Part shown: positions 53,090 through 64,000 of the stretch, piece by piece
Layout of the letters: each line of letters starts with the position of its first letter
How positions within the stretch are numbered: position 1 is the stretch's first letter
NCBI RefSeq assembly: GCF_022539665.2
Contig: NC_081331.1
Span: 11,502,638 to 11,566,637 of the forward strand
Reading direction: 5' to 3'
DNA: 64,000 bases
Source of the DNA: Daphnia carinata
Taxonomy: Eukaryota; Arthropoda; Branchiopoda; Diplostraca; Daphniidae
Made by a program: the position numbers and the translations under genes
Notes under the pieces: model-generated
Told to the model about the DNA's origin: nothing
Database searches by the model: none
What the model saw: only the letters and a program-made list of their open reading frames with translations

Positions 53090-56000
53090 ATGTCGACCAT
53101 CAATGGAGATGGTGGACGAACGACTTCGTTGCCAAAAACGAATGGGGAAAAGTTCAATGGGACGTCAGGTGAAGCGACGGACGACGTTAAAGCGACACAA
53201 CAGCATATCAAGAATCTGGAAACGGAATTGAAACATGCACGCGAAGCTCTCTCAGGTTGGTGTATAATGCACTTTTTTTTGGAGGGGAAGAAATTTAAAC
53301 TCAATGTTTTCCAACTCGATAAATCACATGAGCGACTCCATTGAACGTGACTCGTTTGATGATTTGAAAAGCGGCCGATTTTTCTCCGTGCCCGCGTGCT
53401 CTGTGAATGTCGTGAATTTGTAAAAATCTCCATTGCCCAAATTTACTCGTCATCGGAAATCTATTCAAGAGTCTTTTTTTTTTCTTTTTCTCGACGAGTT
53501 CCAACGTTAAAAAGAAAAAAAAGGAAAAAATCCTTTTGACAAAAGATTTCGGCCGCCAACGAATTCCTCTTTGGAGGAGCTCTTTCGTCTCGATGCTATC
53601 TAAATAAAGTGCGTTCAGACAAATATAACAGGGCACATAATTCTGGCTACACGTACACATGCCAGATGCAAACAATCAGCCACGTGACAAAGTTCTAATG
53701 TTGTTCCACCGCCCGTTTTGTTTGCTCAAGCTCGAAACGCGCTGCGCAAACTCTTGTGGATCGATAAAGACTGTTGGAATCCTTCTTTGCTTCCACTGGG
53801 ATAGACATGTTTTTGTTTCCTTTTTGTGTTTTTAATAGATTTTGTAGATATTGTTTTTCTCCCATTTTCTTTTTCAATTTGTTTTGTTTTGCCCTTTTCA
53901 GCTCTGAAAGCGGACAGGAAACGATTGAAAGCAGAAAAATTTGACGTGCTGAATCAAATGAAACAACTCTATGCTACGCTAGAAGATAAAGAGAAAGAGT
54001 TGAGAGAGTTCATCCGCGCCTACGAAAAGGTGAGTTGACGTTTTATATCGAAAACTATAATATTAACTTAGTAAGTATAGAGGGAACGTATTGCAGGTCA
54101 AAAAGTCAGTCTTTCTTCAAGAACGTTTTTTTTTGTTTTTTTTTTCTATCTCTCGCCATTAAATTGTCGGTATTTCCCGGAAGGAGAGTTACATGATTGT
54201 AACCCTCTTTCGTCGACTGCTACACCGCATATCCCTACTCTCTCATTTTCCGGAGGGAAATGCGGTCGGGAGGTCTGTCTACCTTTCAACTCACGTACCG
54301 CATATACCCTCAGAAGCCCTATTAATGAAGCTTGTAACACGTTCTTGCGTACCTGTAGACAACTGTGAGCACGATCCCCAACCTTGTTATTATCTCTTGT
54401 TTCTCTTTAAAGTTAATTTTATCATCCAAGTCGTTTGCTGAAGCTCTAGAAAGAAAAAAAAAAAGACCTTGTAAGAGTTGGTGCTAACGAGATAGATAAA
54501 TGCAAATTTTGTTTCCCATTTTCGAATACGTAAGCGACTGTATCAGTCACCAGTTGTGCAATGAATTGAACTGTGCATAATGAAAGGAGATGTTGAAGGA
54601 TCGAACACAACCAACAAATAGATTTCCAAAGCCCATTCTTGCGGAAAGCTTCCTATAAAAGGAAGAATTCCATTTAGGGGATTGTGAAACAAAACAGAAC
54701 AAATAAGAAATATCGTTCAGTTTGTGTGTATTCTATTTTATTTATTTTCTACGAATTCGTTCTTCTTGCGTGTGTGAAGTGAACGAGGCTCTATATTGGT
54801 GAGACAGATGTGTATAAGAACAAGCTCTCTCAAATCCAATAGTTCGACCCGAGAAAAGACGAAAGAAAGCTCTTGACATTTGAAGAGCGACAGAAAGGAT
54901 GCAACTCGTCAACAACGGCGAAAAAAAGAAGGGATCGTAAAAGACGTGAAAATAGTGCTGAGCCCCTCCGTCTTCAATCATTTCGTAAAAAATGGGAGAG
55001 AGAAGATAAGACAAAGACTTTCTTGATTACCACCCGGATAATAATCTGCCATTGAATTTGGATTTGGTTTCGCCATCTAAACCCAGCAAACAGATCAATA
55101 CTTTTGAAAGAGAGGCTGCAAAATTGAGAGGCCCCACAGCAGCAGGTCCTGTGCTTGTTCGCATAAAATATGCATAATTGGCTACAACCGCCTTTTCTAT
55201 TCTGTGTAGACTCGTTATCTTTTCACCAAACGTGTTTTTTTTTGTGTGTGTATCCTAGACTTATTGCTTTTCGTTAACCTTGAAAGGGTTGATTCAATTA
55301 AAGCCTTGTCGCGTTATTCTTTCATTCGCAACATGATGAAATCTTCCTGTGATTTACAATTCCTTTTCAAGAGGTCGGAGAAAAGAGTAATAAAACGATG
55401 ATGTGTTTTTCAGCGGATGCGGGAAAGTGAAGCTGCGCTGCGTCAATTAATACAAGAACGTAACGAAGCAGAACGTGAAAAATGGACGATACTGCGGCAC
55501 GCACGAGACGAAGCCGAACGTTGTCTCACCGTGACAACTCAATTGACGGCCCGCGACGCCAAAATCGAACAACTTCAAGAAGAACTTGCTCAGGTAAAAA
55601 AAAAAAAAAAACATAAAGAAAAGCATACAATTTTAAAGCCAAATCAATGACGCGTCGAGACGTTAATAGAAATCCGAAATTTATCGTTGGAAATAATTGC
55701 CAGGTCCGCATGCAGCTGAGCCGTCAGCAACAGCAGATGGCCAACCAGCGGATTTCACCAACGATAGCAATCACGGCACCCAGCAGCAACCAGCAACAAC
55801 AACGCCAACCCGCAGCCATTACGGCGAAACAAAAGAGGTCCAGCATCAGTTCCATGGACAGCGCTGCCGTCGTTTCGGACGCTTGCGACGAGCCTCTTTA
55901 TTCGCGGATCGATCACAGTAGCAGCAACGAGAGTCAGCAGGCAACAACTGCGGCCATGTCCTCGATAACCGCACCCAATAATCATGACGGTATGGTTTGT

Positions 56001-59000
56001 CCTTTAAAAGCGATTCAGAGATCGAGGCCATCGACAATATTTTGTCCCACTTTTTATGGTAGTGCCATTCAAAATGTAATTTTAGTGACACTTCACACCA
56101 CTCTCCCCTTTTTTTAAAGTGTCTAATCATGGCGATCCATGATTGGGCAAGTTCCACTGTCTGGAATTGCTTTTGAACGTGACGTCGGGTATATTGGCCA
56201 ATGAAGAATAATTGCCGAGTAACGTCAAGATTGGCGTTTGATCAAAGTTTTTGCTTGCATTGGAAGAGAGAACAGTACGAAATCTAATAATGAAGGCGAC
56301 TGCTGACGAGGACTCAATGACATTTACGCATATAGGCTAATGCATGTTAGGAGCTAAATATAGCTTTTAATAGGAACTACGTTCCGAATTTAAACAGAGT
56401 AGAGTAGAATGAGCAATTTGCTAGCCCTCCCCATTTTGATGGTTATTTTGTTATTGTGCAAAGGCGCAGCTTTAGCAGCAGCTTTAGTCGATCAACTGAT
56501 GGCTGACGTTGATTCTCTTTCTATGAGTTCAATCGTGCCCGGTAGTTTGCGTAAGTTTCAATTTTTCTCCAATTACTTTTGAATGGCCCAAGAGTATTCT
56601 CCTATTTTTTTTTAATTATATATATATTTTTTTTTTTTGTTTACTCTTTTTTTTAACTCGTTCTTTTATGTAAATTGTCACAGTGTCGGCAACCACGACG
56701 GGTTCCGGTGACGTCAGGAAACCTGATGAGATGACGGGCCAGTCCTTGGCATCCGACTCGGGTTGGAAGTATGTGAGATCCTGTTTAGTTATGCTGACAA
56801 AGCTTGTCTTTTTAAAGTGCTCTTTTATTCGATCAATTTCATAACGAAAACTAAGGTCGACCGACCAGCTGAGTTTGGCCAGTTTTGGAAGTAAAACGAC
56901 AAACAAACTCATTTTGAACAAATCGATGTCGCGCAACAGTGGAACGTGGGGCAGCATTTCTCGAGTATTTTCTCGTGCCAGCAAGCAACGCAAAACGCTC
57001 GATCTCTCCATCTATGAAGGTAACGTGGTACACTTTTCGGTTATCATTACTTCTAAGAAAATCAATTACCTAAAAGGTCTTCGTTATTAAATTCGGTGTT
57101 CAACCCAACATTTTTTTTTTTGTGCATACGTAGCGTGACTATGAACGTGCATGTCCAAGTGTCAAAATCACCGGCGCTTTCTCGCTTGGTAGATGTTGCG
57201 TGATCTGCTCACTAACCGCTACCGCCCAATTGTAGCACTGGCTGCGAGTGTGGTCTCGACACACGCGCAGACAATAGTTATGACAAAACCCTCCCTTTTT
57301 TAAGGAACATTTGACATTTGAATTACACATTCTCGCCTTTCAAAAAGAGATAGCCGTGCTCAAGTGTCCGAATTCGTGTTGCTGGGAAGTTCATTTAGGT
57401 CGAGTAGCTTTTTATAATGTCATAAAGTATTGGTCTGTAACCGTCGTGGTATAATTTTTCTTCATAGATTTAATTACGCTCATTAAAAGAAAAGAAAACA
57501 AAATGATAGTTATTTTTAAACGTACAGTGATTGTCTGCGTCGACCCTTGAACTGTCGCAACGCCCTACTTAGACACCGAATTCTTTAGATATTTAGGACA
57601 ACTGGATCACGCGATTGTTTCATTTTATCCAACAAACTTTGACTGACATTGTGGTTGATTTTGAAAATAAGGTCCTCCTCAACGGGATTCAAGGCGAAGT
57701 TGGTCGCCGAGGAGTTCATTATGCACAACGCCGCTGACGGAAGAAACGGTAGCCGACCGGTTCCGATTCTGGGACGAAGCTCAGAGTTGGGCTGTAGAAC
57801 GTTGGAAAGCTGGGCATGTCCTGGCCTGGTTAGAATTCGGAATGGGCATGGGCCGTTATCTATCCGCTTGTGCTGAAAACATCAAAAGTGGCAGGGTTTT
57901 ACTTGAGCTGTCAGACGCAGAAATCGAAGCCGGTCTGGGACTCAATCACGCCATGCATCGGAAAAAAGTTCGACTTGCGATCGAAGAACGAAGGCCTGGA
58001 CAACCGGTCCGTTATCCGCTGTTGTCAACACTGGGAAATTCGTGGGTAGCCAACGAGTGGCTATCCGACATTGGGCTGACCCAGGTAACGTGTGAAATGA
58101 TCAAAATTTAATGATAGGTCATTAAAATAGATATTTATTTCGATCTGAAACACACAGTACGCTGATGCGTTTCGTACCTGCCTGATGGACGCTCGATTAC
58201 TGGATAATTTGACCAAACGTGAATTGGAGAAACACTTGGGTGTGACTCGAAAAGCTCATCAAACTTCAATCGTGCACGGCATCACCTTCCTCCGTATGAT
58301 CAAATACGACCGTCAAGCGATCAACGAAAGACGTAGGCAATGTGAGGAGATCGACTGTGATCCGCTGGTGTGGACCAACCAGCGCTTTATCACCTGGGCG
58401 CGGGGCATCGACCTGGCCGAATACGCCGACAATCTCAGAGGTAATTTGTATCCATTTTTTCGTTCAGCTTCATGCTACGTCTTTCCTTAAGTTTTGTCGT
58501 TTGTCTTATAACAGAAAGTGGCATTCACGGCGCTTTGGTCGTTCTGGATCCTACTTTCAATGCTGACGTCATGGCAACAGCCATGGGTATTCCCACGTCA
58601 AAGAATATAATACGTCGCCATTTAGCTACTGAGTTGGAATCACTCGTCCAAATAACCCGGTAAATAGTGGGAAACTTTAATCATTATTTTCCCTTATTTG
58701 ATTCGGGGTGATAAAATTTTATGATTTATGGCCCAACAGAGCAAGATACGAACAACGTAGTCGACAAGCGCGAAGTGAGCGCAAACGGGTGGAAAAAATG
58801 GACGGCAATGCTAGTTTAGGTCGAAATTTGTCACGTTCTTTCACCACCGGATTGGTGTCAAGTGACCCTAATCAAGATGAAGTTTATGGCCGTTCGGCGG
58901 AAAATAACGGCATGTTTGGCATCAAATCAAATGTTAAAGCGAGCTTTCACGTGAGAGTTTTCTTTATCTGCCATACATTGGACTTTAGTCAATTTTGTTC

Positions 59001-59289
59001 CGTTCTGTAGGCATCATTAAGCAGGGCATTCGGTCGAAAGATTAAGCAAGATCGAGCTGTGGCAGCGGCTGCGGCGACGGCCTCAGCAAATGGGAATATA
59101 ACAACGGCGGATGATTGTGATGCCTTGATAGCCAATAGTTCAGACACTATAGGAGCTCCTGCGTCGGCTAGCTCATCTTCAATCTACTCCGACGCCAGAG
59201 ATTGGACGCTCAAAACTTCGCAAGCGGATAAGCACCGACGCGTCAAGTCTAGCAGTGATATCGAGAAAATAACGGTGACTAGAGTATAA
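53090..59289 (+). CDS. KAZN: Kazrin, coiled-coil/SAM-domain scaffold
   Basis: Twelve exons (53090-53255, 53902-54029, 55414-55593, 55704-55989, 56470-56550, 56684-56768, 56856-57019, 57672-58084, 58158-58440, 58515-58659, 58740-58950, 59011-59289) give 2421 nt, 806 aa, near the long human kazrin isoform. A coiled coil spans about residues 20-175 (KADRKRLKAEKFDVLNQM, EEELAQ). A Q/S-rich linker follows, then three SAM-type domains: about 394-460 (WLEFGMGMGRYLSACAENI), about 470-545 (WLSDIGLTQYADAFRTCLMD) and about 565-640 (WARGIDLAEYADNLRESG). In kazrins the third ends with ESGIHGALV, as seen here. The tail is basic and serine-rich. Kazrins act at cell junctions and in endosome/microtubule-linked trafficking (family knowledge). 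The fifth exon has a run of in-frame alternative acceptors. Confidence 0.9.
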
Positions 59290-59475
59290 ATTATTTCTAT
59301 TATTCCCTGGCAACATTCAAAGCCGGTTGTTTTCCCACAATTTAGTATTTTTGTTAGCACAGAATTTCCTATGGAAGATTTTTTTGTTCATGTTTATAGC
59401 TCAGTTGTTAGTGATTTGAAGAATTCTCTTACGATATATCCTGGACATTGGATCGGTGATTGTTGTGATGATATT

Positions 59476-59790
59476 TCGTGTACATTATTTGTTCTTTATC
59501 GTGGGTGTGAATTTGTGAATAATATGTAGTTATTCGGCGCGTCATTAATTAGTCAGTTCGCGACGACTGCCGGTTATATAAATTATATATATGAATAAAC
59601 GCATTGAATTATTCGACAATATCTGAACTGCCCTTGTGGTTTATTAGAAACCTACGAAAATATTCGATTGTGAACAGACTAAAACTAACAACTATGCGAG
59701 GTAGTGGGAGTAAATTAATTCTATCAAAAAGGTCCATCGACGAAGGCACTCAATATGTAGAACAAGAAACTTGTCAAGTATTAATAATAT
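59476..59790 (+). repeat. Left copy of an inverted duplication flanking the zinc-finger gene
   Basis: This block in the kazrin 3' flank is the reverse complement of 63235-63546 with scattered differences (roughly 85-90% by eye). It spans the kazrin poly(A) signal. It is too long and too unique-looking to be a simple repeat; shared phrases include TCGCGACGA-TGCCGGTTATATAAA and GGTTTATTAGAAACC. Confidence 0.85.
59594..59599 (+). terminator. Probable kazrin poly(A) signal
   Basis: AATAAA lies 305 nt after the kazrin stop codon, inside the inverted duplication. Confidence 0.55.
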
Positions 59791-60538
59791 GTCATAAACA
59801 TTATAAAACATTATTTAACCATAACGAAATTTCTTTTTTACTTTTTTAATCATTCGAATAACCAGACTCAGAGTTTTGAGAAAGACACCCAGATTGAATC
59901 TCCATTACATGGGCGAAATGAAGCAGACGAAAATAACCCATTAAAAGCTCCATCACCACAACGCCATCTATTGGCAAAATATCTTACACCGGTACCAGTC
60001 ATCTAGAATTCTAGATCTAGATTGAATGGAAAAGCGCACGCAGACTTATGTCTATTGCCAATTGAACAACAGATTTTGCGGTATTTGTCAAAATATTTAA
60101 AAAAATGTGCTTAACTTTTATGAAGACCAGAAGGATAGTTTCATTATGATTTCACAAAACCCTTCCTATGCCATTATGCCCACGCATTAGACTCTCGTGT
60201 TCCACCAATCTCTCCACTAAATAGGTGGTTGGGGCGGGCTTATATTGTTTGGTTGTTAAATGTTCGGACGTTTCGGACATACAGCCGACATATTACTACT
60301 CAACTGTTTTTTAAATAATATCCAGGCGAACTGGAATCTATTTTGTTTGTTTTTGGATCTAGGCAGAGAAGTTGCTGAAGTAGATGTAGTCTGTTTTTTA
60401 AGTTACTTTTTTAGTTTTGTTATTTTTAGTTTTCGTTGTACTTTGTTTGAGTTGCGGATTTATCAACAGGTGGGTCCATTCCCGTCACTAATGTATTGTT
60501 CATCCTTGTTAAATTTTTTTGTGTTGTATAGTTTAGAA
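59791..60538. other. Spacer and 5' leader of the zinc-finger gene
   Basis: This lies between the left inverted copy and the zinc-finger ATG. The open frame extends to 60260, but the extension is hydrophobic, low-complexity and broken by a plausible acceptor (GTTGTATAG) 7 nt before the chosen ATG, so it is treated as untranslated or intronic. Confidence 0.4.
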
Positions 60539-63155
60539 ATGGAGCCAAGGAGAACTAGGAGCTCCATTATTCACCTGCCTTTAAGGTCCAGTAGGAATAC
60601 TAGGATGGTCAAGTCTACACGTGTGCCTTCCCATGAATTGGCCAAATTGAAAACCTCCAAGCCGATGTTGGTGATTCCCCAACCTGTGTTAAGGATCCAT
60701 GAGTGCCTTGATGAAAATGTAAGGATGGCGCAAGTTGAATCAAATGCCTATATTGCATTGGGGATCAAAGAAGAACCAATTGACGAGGAATATGATGCTG
60801 AAGGAAGACATTATGAAGAAGCGAATTTTGCCACACTAGAGAGCTTTAATAACGAAAAATCTTCTGCTCCAGACCATCTATTGGAAGAAACTGAGTTTGA
60901 AGATATGAGAACCACAAGAGCCTCAAAAAGAAGAAGATTGGCAGGTGTAACTGGAAATCTGGAAAACAATGAAGATGACAACAATAACAGAAACAAGAAA
61001 AAAAATAAAAGAAAAACAGTGAGAGGAAATAAAGGAGAAGGAAACGAAGAGTTCCGTCCAATTGTAGTGAACGTTCGGTCACTAGCACCTGTTGAACCAA
61101 GTTCGGAGCTTTCTGATTATACAAATCCATCAAGTTTGTTATTGGTGCAATCTAAAGAATCTGTTGCCGAAGTTATTGAAGGCAACAATAATATCGAGAC
61201 AGAAATTTTCACGTCTTCCAAAAATGATGAACAAAACAAACTGAAGGAAAACCATGAGGATGCTCCCGCGCTACTAGAAAACTGCTTATCTTCTAAAATT
61301 TTAGTTATTAATAAGAGCGATGGCATCAAAAACCTAATAGATGTTGTCGAAAAGTCCATTCAAGTGCCTTCTAAGGAGTCTACTCCTGAAAATGGAACGG
61401 TGTCCTCGCCGGCCTTACCCGAAGATGCAGTGAATCAAACAGAGAACGATTTGTCTTTATCGACAATTGTTGAAGAGGAAGAATCGACTTCGTCATCTGA
61501 AGAGGAATTTGAGACAGAAAATACTCGTAAGATTTCATTTATCGAATTTTACCACGATATTAATGACTGCTTTTACTTGTAGCTAAGCTGTGGGTCCTTA
61601 AGGAAGAAGAAAGGCGTACCTTGACCTGCAGCGTCTGTAAAAAAAAGTGCTCTCGCACTTCGATATTGACAGCCCACAAGAAAAAGCATTTCGATACCAA
61701 CACTTACTTTTGTACGCATTGCAACAAAACTTTCAGCAGCGAGAGCAGTTACAAGCACCATATCGCGTACTCCGGATGTGAGTATAATTACAGTTATTTC
61801 CTCATTCAGTTATAATCATGCATAATTTGTTTCCTGTCTTTAGTGGCACCCTTCAAGTGTGACCAATGTCACAAGAGTTACTATACTGAACAAAAAGCCG
61901 AGGCTCATCGCGCGCAGTGTCAGGGAAAAAATACTGAGCGCAAGTACCATTGCGAGGAATGTGGAAGATCTTACGTAATGCTCTGCTCTTTAAGGACACA
62001 CATCCGTGAACGTCATTCTGACTTTAAACCGGTCAAGAACTTGTGTTGCGAGCTGTGTGGCAAGCGTTTCAGACACAAAAAGTATCTCGAGTTGCACATG
62101 TACAGTCATAGCTCCGAGAAGAAGGTATAATCTATAACAATATTTAAAAAGATTGCCATTAACAATTTCTTGCAGTTCGAATGCGATGTATGCCACCGAA
62201 AGTACAAATCGAGCGATATCCTGCGTCATCATGTACGTATGGTGCATAAGAACCTACCCCGAGTGACATGTGACATTTGTCACAAGGAAGTGAGCCGCGT
62301 TTCACTCAAGGCACACATTAATCGGCACCGTGAAAAGAAGGAAGAAGAAGAAGAAAGTGCTCGCCATTTACTCAGCCTTAGCCTTACCGCCGATGGCAAT
62401 GCACCTTCATGTCGGGTGTGTGCCAAGTACTTTGAAAGTGAAAAACTTCTCGAGATGCACGCCTGCGAAGGGCAGAAAGGTGGCACATCTTTTCCGTGTC
62501 AGCACTGTGGTGAATCATTTCCTTCGGCTACAGAACTAGTAGGACACGGCTGCGAAGGACTTGATAATTCAAAGTCGAGAAATACGGCAAAAATCTACAA
62601 GTGTATTTTCTGCAATCGGGAATACGGGTGTCATACGGTAAGGTAGTCACGTGATTAACAAAGGCTGCTGTACTCACCTTTTAACATACGACGATTATAG
62701 CCATATCTGTACCATGTGCGTCACCACACGAACGACAAGCCTTATCCCTGTCCGGAATGCGATAAATCTTTTCGTCTAAAGCAGGGATTGAAGGTAATGC
62801 AAAACAGCTTGAAGCCTTTTGGGGCTATTTTTAATACCAGCATGTTTTTATATCTGTAGGTGCACATGAGAAACCATACGGGCGAAAAGCCTTTCAAGTG
62901 TGATCAATGCCCGGCTGCTTTCAAACAGAAACCGTTCTTGTTGGATCACATGAACACACGTAAGATGTAAAATTTTGTTTTTGTTTCGAATTAGCATTTC
63001 ACCGTTTTCTATCCATAGATACAGGGAACAAACCATACGAATGCCAAAAGTGCCATGCCCGCTTTTCTGTACGCTCTGCCTTGTCTACCCATAAACGAAT
63101 TCATCGTCGAGAACTGAAGCGCAATTCCGAACTTGAAGCGGCTTCTTCATCCTAA
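60539..63155 (+). CDS. C2H2 zinc-finger protein with about 13 fingers
   Basis: Seven exons (60539-61526, 61583-61777, 61844-62124, 62176-62637, 62701-62793, 62860-62959, 63019-63155) give 2256 nt, 751 aa. The first 330 residues are disordered: a basic start ([10 protein letters not shown]), a sumoylation-type site (IKEEPIDEE), a nuclear-localisation-like basic run ([10 protein letters not shown]) and acidic serine clusters. The rest is about 13 C2H2 units, for example [17 protein letters not shown] and [17 protein letters not shown]. Several are degenerate, with C or other residues in place of the final H (CQHCGESF...HGC). TGEKPF and TGNKPY linkers join the last fingers, which probably bind DNA. 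I cannot name an orthologue. It is bracketed by a 315-bp inverted duplication. Confidence 0.87.
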
Positions 63156-63234
63156 ATTCCAGGCATTCATTCCGATTACGCATTTACCTACGGGACCAAT
63201 TCTCTTCCGTTGTTTGAGATTTTTAAAAATGAAA

Positions 63235-63546
63235 TATTATTAATACTTGGCAAGTTTCTTGTTCTACATATTGAGTGCCTTTGTCGATCTACCGTTTTGG
63301 TAGAATTATTTTACTCCCACCACCCCGCACAATTGTTAGTTTTAGTCTGTTCACAATCGAATATTTTCGTAGGTTTCTAATAAACCACTAGGGCAGTTCA
63401 GATTTTGTCGAATAATTCAATGCCTTTATTAATGTAATATAATTTATATAACCGGCAATCGTCGCGAACTGACTAATTAATGACGCGCCAAATAACATGT
63501 TATTCACAAATTCACACCAACGATAAAGAACAAATAATGTACACGA
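63235..63546 (-). repeat. Right copy of the inverted duplication
   Basis: Reverse complement of 59476-59790. It begins 80 nt after the zinc-finger stop codon and supplies that gene's poly(A) region. Confidence 0.85.
63379..63384 (+). terminator. Probable poly(A) signal of the zinc-finger gene
   Basis: AATAAA lies 224 nt after the stop codon. The corresponding bases in the left copy read TTTATT, so each copy carries a signal on both strands. Confidence 0.5.
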
Positions 63547-64000
63547 AAAAAAGAACAACTGTTCTGAAATCAGCGTTTAATTTTGAGTATAAGGTGTAAT
63601 TTTTTTTATAGAATTCCAAAAGGTATTCCTTTTTCGTCAAACTGCTGGGCCTCAAAATAAGCCCGACAAAATAAGCCCAACTTTTCCACCAATTTTGTAT
63701 TTTTATAAAATCCTTAATTTAGCATTGGTACTTTGTTTTCTTTTATTTTCAAAACAGCTGGGTTAAGAAGAAAACTAATAGTTGACTCGAAATCAGCGTT
63801 CAATTTTTATTATACCGTGTGAGTTTCACTGAATTGCAAGAGATTTCGTTTTTGACCGATTTTGACAAAAGTAGGAAGGCTATAGCCTTCCCACTTTTTC
63901 ATTTTTGGCCAAAATTTAAATTTCACTTAAAATATATGATTCCGATTCAGAATTGAATGCTGATCATGAAAATCAAATTTATTTTCTAATTGGTCTCATG
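63547..64000. repeat. Interspersed repeat of the ATAAGCCCG family
   Basis: It contains ATAAGCCCGACAAAATAAGCCC (about 63656-63678, written here broken by family phrase ATAAGCCC), two CAGCGTT(T/C)AATTTT phrases, a perfect 16-nt palindrome GAAGGCTATAGCCTTC (about 63875-63890), and a terminal block (63940-64000) that is the reverse complement of 4026-4090. It runs off the window edge. Confidence 0.55.

Noticed and set aside
60260-60538. N-terminal extension of the zinc-finger ORF
   Set aside because: Hydrophobic low-complexity translation broken by a likely splice acceptor just before MEPRRTRSS.

Overview
This window looks like nuclear DNA from a small-genome, intron-rich arthropod, most likely a crustacean close to Daphnia (inference). 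Introns are mostly 60-300 nt with GT-AG ends, exons are short, and the gene set is metazoan with insect-type orthologues such as thin/TRIM32. Exon chains were joined by hand. Every chain given for a named gene keeps one reading frame from ATG to stop.

Layout. 1-3355 is a large foldback: two arms of about 1.5 kb in opposite orientation, each with the 5' part of an unrecognised coiled-coil gene, around a 361-nt loop rich in hairpins. 3655-4216 holds short inverted repeats of a family that reappears at the right edge (63547-64000). 4808-10188 (-) is a TRIM-NHL protein, thin/TRIM32-like. 10.2-15.2 kb has no recognised gene. 15228-24230 (-) is a 23-exon membrane guanylate cyclase with a NIT-type ectodomain. 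27346-30299 (-) is an unrecognised single-pass membrane protein with a long acidic, low-complexity tail. 30.3-42.1 kb is AT-rich and full of simple repeats, with only weak exon candidates. From 42.1 kb the window is gene-dense: TMEM98 (-), then EXOSC10/Rrp6 (+) from a shared divergent promoter region, PFKFB (+), kazrin (+) and a 13-finger C2H2 zinc-finger gene (+).

The genes do not form one pathway. They cover muscle/cytoskeletal ubiquitin ligase, cGMP signalling, nuclear RNA decay, glycolytic control, junction/trafficking scaffold and transcription. The most unusual structures are the 1.5-kb foldback, a pair of diverged ~315-bp inverted duplications bracketing the zinc-finger gene (they look like scars of a local inversion and carry poly(A) signals on both strands), and the cyclase with its 15-nt and 17-nt microexons.
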